Positions 20,638 through 24,704 of a stretch of 24,704 nt of DNA are shown piece after piece. Positions within the stretch are counted from its first letter, which is position 1, and every line of letters starts with the position of its first letter. The position numbers and the translations under genes were made by a program. Under the pieces are notes generated by a model. It was not told where the DNA came from. It made no database searches and was given only the letters and a program-made list of their open reading frames with translations. Source of the stretch: a virus; IMG/VR virus record IMGVR_UViG_3300032605_000135, positions 1-24,704 of that record. One strand, given 5' to 3'.

Positions 20638-21194
20638 AAACGCCTCCTATCTGATCGTATGCAAATAATAAGTGTGATTCTGTCTACAGGTGAATCATTC
20701 CGTACCCAATGAGTTATTTGGTTGTTAAACCAATAAACCTCACCAGGTTGAGCAGAATATTCGCCTTCCTCAAAGCAAAACGCTTGATTTGGATGTGCTT
20801 CAAGCTGAATTGCATATTTATCGTAATACGCTGCATGCCAACTAACGTCAACATGAGGAGCCACGGAACCACCTGGAGGTATCCGTGTAATGAGTATGCC
20901 GCCAAGTCTTTCACCTTGAACGCGGCTCATAATTTGAAAAGCTAAATCTTTTACAGCAGGTAATTGTTGTGCTGCTTCATACCATACAGGATCATGTTCT
21001 TCATTAAAATCAGACCATGAACCATTAAACTCTGCGTAATCCCTATATCGCACCCAAATGTCTGATATTCCCGTATGAGGACTATCATACCGTTCAGTAC
21101 GGTTTGTGAACATATTCCACAGTTGTGGATTCTGCTTGATTTGAAGTAATGCCGGAATGTGATCTACTGCACCTATCGACAACACATTGTTCAA
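20622..21194 (-). CDS. Aspartyl/asparaginyl beta-hydroxylase-like 2-oxoglutarate oxygenase
   Basis: A 190-residue protein with the double-stranded beta-helix iron site: HVD (H114, D116) after TRIPPGGSVAP, a second histidine in NNQITHWV (H162), and an arginine ten residues later (R172 in PVDRITLII) for 2-oxoglutarate. This H-x-D...H...R set and the GEVYWFNN segment match the Asp/Asn beta-hydroxylase (Asp_Arg_Hydrox) family. It should hydroxylate a protein or small-molecule side chain using O2 and 2-oxoglutarate; the substrate is unknown. The start is a TTG at 21194 (TTGA overlap with the previous stop, AGGG upstream); GTG 21185 is possible. It is coupled to the sulfotransferase-like gene and the gp7-like gene. 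Confidence 0.85.
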   Translation of the reverse strand: MNNVLSIGAVDHIPALLQIKQNPQLWNMFTNRTERYDSPHTGISDIWVRYRDYAEFNGSWSDFNEEHDPVWYEAAQQLPAVKDLAFQIMSRVQGERLGGILITRIPPGGSVAPHVDVSWHAAYYDKYAIQLEAHPNQAFCFEEGEYSAQPGEVYWFNNQITHWVRNDSPVDRITLIICIRSDRRRLCHSQ

Positions 21195-21667
21195 ACCATT
21201 TCCCTCACAAGTTCAATTGCTGTGTGGTTTTGCACGTTCATATCACATAACAAATTAAATCTATGTATGTTAAACGGCAAACCAAATACAGTCCTGCACA
21301 CTTTAGACATTACAGCAGGATCAAAAAGATCCTTAAACTGTATCCTGTAACCTTCAATCTGACTTAACATGTCTATTGAGTCATTTGGCATTAAGGGAAA
21401 CGCCATTTTTTCCAAAGAATCGTTTATTTCAGTTAATGAACGTTCAATAATTAATTTGGGTGCTGAATGAGCGTTAATAGCTTCAATTTGATAAATTGCG
21501 CTTGTTTCAGCTATACCAAACTTTAAACCAAACCCTTGTTGATCTAATTCATTCAACGTGTGATAAATAAAACTTTCATGCCAACACAAACTAACATCAG
21601 TGGTGAAAAGATTAGCGGCCCAAGCTGTGCCTGAGCGCGGTAATCCAATGACCATAAAATCAATCAT
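21191..21667 (-). CDS. Sulfotransferase-like P-loop protein, short
   Basis: A 158-residue protein beginning [21 protein letters not shown]. The GLPRSGTAW loop (residues 8-16) is the 5'-phosphosulfate-binding loop of sulfotransferases, and the IERSL helix (about 74) with conserved R-S resembles their 3'-phosphate site. Sulfotransferases that use PAPS usually have 250 or more residues, so this is about half size; catalytic histidine placement is uncertain (CWHE at about 28-31 is a candidate). It could be a minimal sulfotransferase of phage type or a related P-loop kinase. It has an ATGA overlap with the small basic gene upstream and a TTGA overlap with the oxygenase gene downstream. Confidence 0.68.
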   Translation of the reverse strand: MIDFMVIGLPRSGTAWAANLFTTDVSLCWHESFIYHTLNELDQQGFGLKFGIAETSAIYQIEAINAHSAPKLIIERSLTEINDSLEKMAFPLMPNDSIDMLSQIEGYRIQFKDLFDPAVMSKVCRTVFGLPFNIHRFNLLCDMNVQNHTAIELVREMV

Positions 21668-21810
21668 TTCTTCTTACAGCAACCAGCCTTACTTTTACGG
21701 GCTTCAGAATAAGCAATTGCGGCCGCTTGTTTGACCGGTTTACCGGCTTTAACTTCTGTAGCAATGTTTTTGCTGATTGTCTTTTGTGAAGAACCTTTTT
21801 TTAACGGCAT
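21664..21810 (-). CDS. Small basic phage protein ([15 protein letters not shown] type), 48 aa
   Basis: The 48-residue frame from ATG 21810 reads [20 protein letters not shown], then [19 protein letters not shown], ending in CCKKK. It belongs to a widespread family of tiny lysine-rich proteins in aquatic and other phages (related to DUF6496-type proteins), usually near structural genes; the function is unknown. GGAGG stands five bases before the ATG. It overlaps the sulfotransferase-like gene by four bases. The two adjacent cysteines near the C-terminus are unusual. Confidence 0.85.
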   Translation of the reverse strand: MPLKKGSSQKTISKNIATEVKAGKPVKQAAAIAYSEARKSKAGCCKKK

Positions 21811-21828
21811 ATTGACCTCCAGAGATAT

Positions 21829-22917
21829 TTATAATATAGCAAAAGTTGGGTCTAACGTATACCACCCTTTGTCATTCAAATTGTTGATCTGCTTAAAGAT
21901 TCGATCCATTTGAGCGCCTACATTTTCAAGAGAGTATTTTTCTCTTGTATTGTGTGCAATTCTTTTACGATCTAACTGTCCTGCAAACTCAACCGCTGTC
22001 ACCCAATCGCCTAACGTTTTACACCTAAAACCAGTAACTCCATGCTCAATGGTTTCACAGAACGCCCCATAATCAGAACCAAGCAACGGAGTACCGCATA
22101 ACATGCCTTCAACACCTGCACCGCCAAAAGGCTCACAGTATTGTGTCGGCATAACCATAGCGTATGCGTTCCTTAGAAGCTCGCTACGGGCCAAACCGGT
22201 AACAGGCTCACGGTACATCAAGTTAGGTATTTCTGGGTCTATAAATAACTCAGGATAACCAGAACCACACATCACTACCGGCATATCAACATGCCTTGCA
22301 ATCTCTTTTACAGTTTGCAGTCCCTTACACTCAATAACTCGTCCAAAATAAAGCAGGTACTTGCCTTGATCATAACTTGGAGTCCAATCATCTAAGTCAT
22401 AACCCATAGGACAAACCCATTGATATGAGTTTCCTTGCTTTTGTTCCTTACCCTGATGCCATGACCACCATTGATAGGTTTCATAAATCCTTAGATCCAA
22501 TCCGCAATCAGGGTATCCAATCCCTATCTCTACGTGCTTTGCTTCTGGAAACATTTGAGCAAAGTCTGCGTGTGTAACGCCAAACGGATGACAAACAATG
22601 TCACCGGGTTCAATGCGTTTTGCTAGTTCTTTTCTTAATTTAGACGTAAACGCTCTATAAATATCAGAATCAAGGTTTGCCTCACCGTGAGGTGGTGCAG
22701 AGTTCATTTTTTTTCTTAATGTTTCAAATTCCTGAGTGTCAAGAATTACAACATGCTCATTTGCAACGGATTCTGATCCTTCGTTACTATATTCAATGAC
22801 CTCATATCCAAATGGACGCATCATTTTTGCAAAAACTCTACACCTATTGGTAAACGCACAATGAGAAAAACTTTTTTTTGGAACTGTGTGAAATAAACAA
22901 AGAAGATGAAGTTTCAT
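21829..22917 (-). CDS. Glycosyltransferase, GT4-type (GT-B fold)
   Basis: A 362-residue glycosyltransferase. The C-terminal nucleotide-sugar domain shows YLLYFGRVIECKGLQTVKEI (about 188-207), VVMCGSGYPE, and the EPFGGAGVEGMLCGTPLL block with the E-x7-E pair (E262 and E270) typical of retaining GT4-family enzymes. The N-terminal domain is short and has the expected GDIVCHPFGVTH strand. It should transfer a sugar from a nucleotide donor; acceptor and sugar are unknown. It starts on the base after the stop of the collagen-like fibre gene, with no separate ribosome site, so it is most likely translated by coupling to that fibre. This linkage suggests the fibre as acceptor, by inference. Confidence 0.87.
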   Translation of the reverse strand: MKLHLLCLFHTVPKKSFSHCAFTNRCRVFAKMMRPFGYEVIEYSNEGSESVANEHVVILDTQEFETLRKKMNSAPPHGEANLDSDIYRAFTSKLRKELAKRIEPGDIVCHPFGVTHADFAQMFPEAKHVEIGIGYPDCGLDLRIYETYQWWSWHQGKEQKQGNSYQWVCPMGYDLDDWTPSYDQGKYLLYFGRVIECKGLQTVKEIARHVDMPVVMCGSGYPELFIDPEIPNLMYREPVTGLARSELLRNAYAMVMPTQYCEPFGGAGVEGMLCGTPLLGSDYGAFCETIEHGVTGFRCKTLGDWVTAVEFAGQLDRKRIAHNTREKYSLENVGAQMDRIFKQINNLNDKGWYTLDPTFAIL

Positions 22918-24245
<1,328 letters not shown>

Positions 24246-24249
<4 letters not shown>

Positions 24250-24458
24250 ACTGGTTTCCCGCTAGTAACTACTGAACCTCCATTTATTGCGGTTACAGAA
24301 CCACCGTAGACTGAACTAGGCGTTCCACCGTCAATAACAGGGCTTCCCTGATAACTTAATTGCTCTTGAACCTGTTGAAACCATTGCGTCCACGCAAGCG
24401 CCATCTGCCCATTCTGTGATAATGGAGAAGATCTAAATGGAGGCTGTTGGAATGCCAT
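24246..24458 (-). CDS. Small virion-region protein, 70 aa, unknown
   Basis: A 70-residue protein with an N-terminal helical part ([15 protein letters not shown], residues 20-34) and a C-terminal part rich in Gly, Ser and Val ([20 protein letters not shown]). The W-x-x-WFQQV helix is often seen in small proteins placed directly before fibre genes of podoviruses, perhaps adaptor or linker. No enzymatic motif. It overlaps the gp10-like stop by one base (TAATG) and the fibre start by four bases. Confidence 0.72.
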
Positions 24459-24704
24459 TACTTTTGCGCCTCTGTCGCATAAGCTGCTGCACTCATCAGA
24501 ACCACTTTAACCGGATCTGAAATGCGGAACTTGAACACATAGTTTCTTGATACTCCAAGCCTTCTCCATTCAGCACGTTTCAAGAACTCACCCTGATCAC
24601 CAAAGTTAGTCCACATTTCCATTCCCCACGTAAAACCACCATCCCTTGAAACTTGCAACATAATCTGTGGGCTTTGTCCTTGACCGCCTGACGTACCTAC
24701 ACCT
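24458..24704 (-). CDS. Tail accessory factor / packaged-DNA stabilisation protein, P22 gp10-like (partial)
   Basis: Only the C-terminal 81 or so residues are in the window; the frame is open at 24704. Visible are MLQVSRDGGFTWGMEMWTNFG, EWRRLGVSRNYVFKFRI and DPVKVVLMSAAAY, broken here only by omitted stretches. The SRDGG-x-TW and RRLG-x-SR-x-Y-x-F pattern is that of P22 gp10-like head-completion (tail hub) proteins, which plug the portal after packaging. The internal ATG at 24661 is not the real start, as the frame continues in the same style upstream (GGQGQSPQI). It is the first gene seen of the leftward virion block. Confidence 0.82.
   Translation of the reverse strand, partial: GVGTSGGQGQSPQIMLQVSRDGGFTWGMEMWTNFGDQGEFLKRAEWRRLGVSRNYVFKFRISDPVKVVLMSAAAYATEAQK

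Overview
The window is part of a double-stranded DNA tailed-phage genome, most likely a short-tailed podovirus with P22-like virion modules. The evidence is a P22 gp1-type portal, a terminase pair, a gp10-type tail accessory factor at the right edge, and gp7/gp20/gp16-like ejection-protein candidates, with no tape-measure or sheath genes. Genes are packed with ATGA/TAATG overlaps, there are no rRNAs and I see no tRNAs, and Shine-Dalgarno sites are clear. The host is probably a Gram-negative bacterium (inference: single-domain M15 endolysin, small membrane lysis proteins, sigma70-like promoters). I see no integrase, but lysogeny cannot be excluded because the genome is incomplete and one Cro-like regulator is present.

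Layout. (1) 8044 down to 1, minus strand: HTH regulator, primase-helicase, a G/C-tract inverted-repeat array, a PD-(D/E)XK nuclease of homing-endonuclease type, a CxC/CxC protein, MazG-like pyrophosphohydrolase, SAM methyltransferase-like protein, DUF3310 protein, a 56-residue four-cysteine protein starting at GTG, a GIY-YIG nuclease, then small terminase, large terminase and portal, which runs off the left edge. (2) 8045-8166: a divergent control region with back-to-back promoters and a 29-bp dyad. (3) 8167-13863, plus strand: recombination module (Sak4-like ATPase, unknown protein, DUF669 ssDNA-binding protein, Cas4/AddB-like Fe-S nuclease), a terminator, a second copy of the same promoter sequence, then about thirteen tiny coupled genes, several encoding membrane or exported peptides. 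(4) 24704 down to 13894, minus strand: gp10-like tail protein, small linker protein, collagen-like fibre, glycosyltransferase, small basic protein, sulfotransferase-like P-loop protein, Asp/Asn beta-hydroxylase-like oxygenase, three ejection-type proteins, a tail-collar fibre, endolysin, two or three small lysis/membrane proteins and a small conserved protein. A bidirectional-looking hairpin at 13867-13888 separates the convergent transcripts.

How it fits together. The leftward and rightward blocks leave one switch at about 8.1 kb: the rightward block makes recombination and takeover peptides, the leftward block primase and nucleotide-metabolism genes leading into packaging. The right-hand leftward block builds and decorates the tail and lyses the cell. 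The most striking feature is a contiguous set encoding a Thr-rich collagen-like fibre followed by a glycosyltransferase, a sulfotransferase-like protein and a beta-hydroxylase-like oxygenase. I propose, as inference only, that this is a fibre- or surface-modification cassette. All family calls were made by reading motifs; no database search was run.
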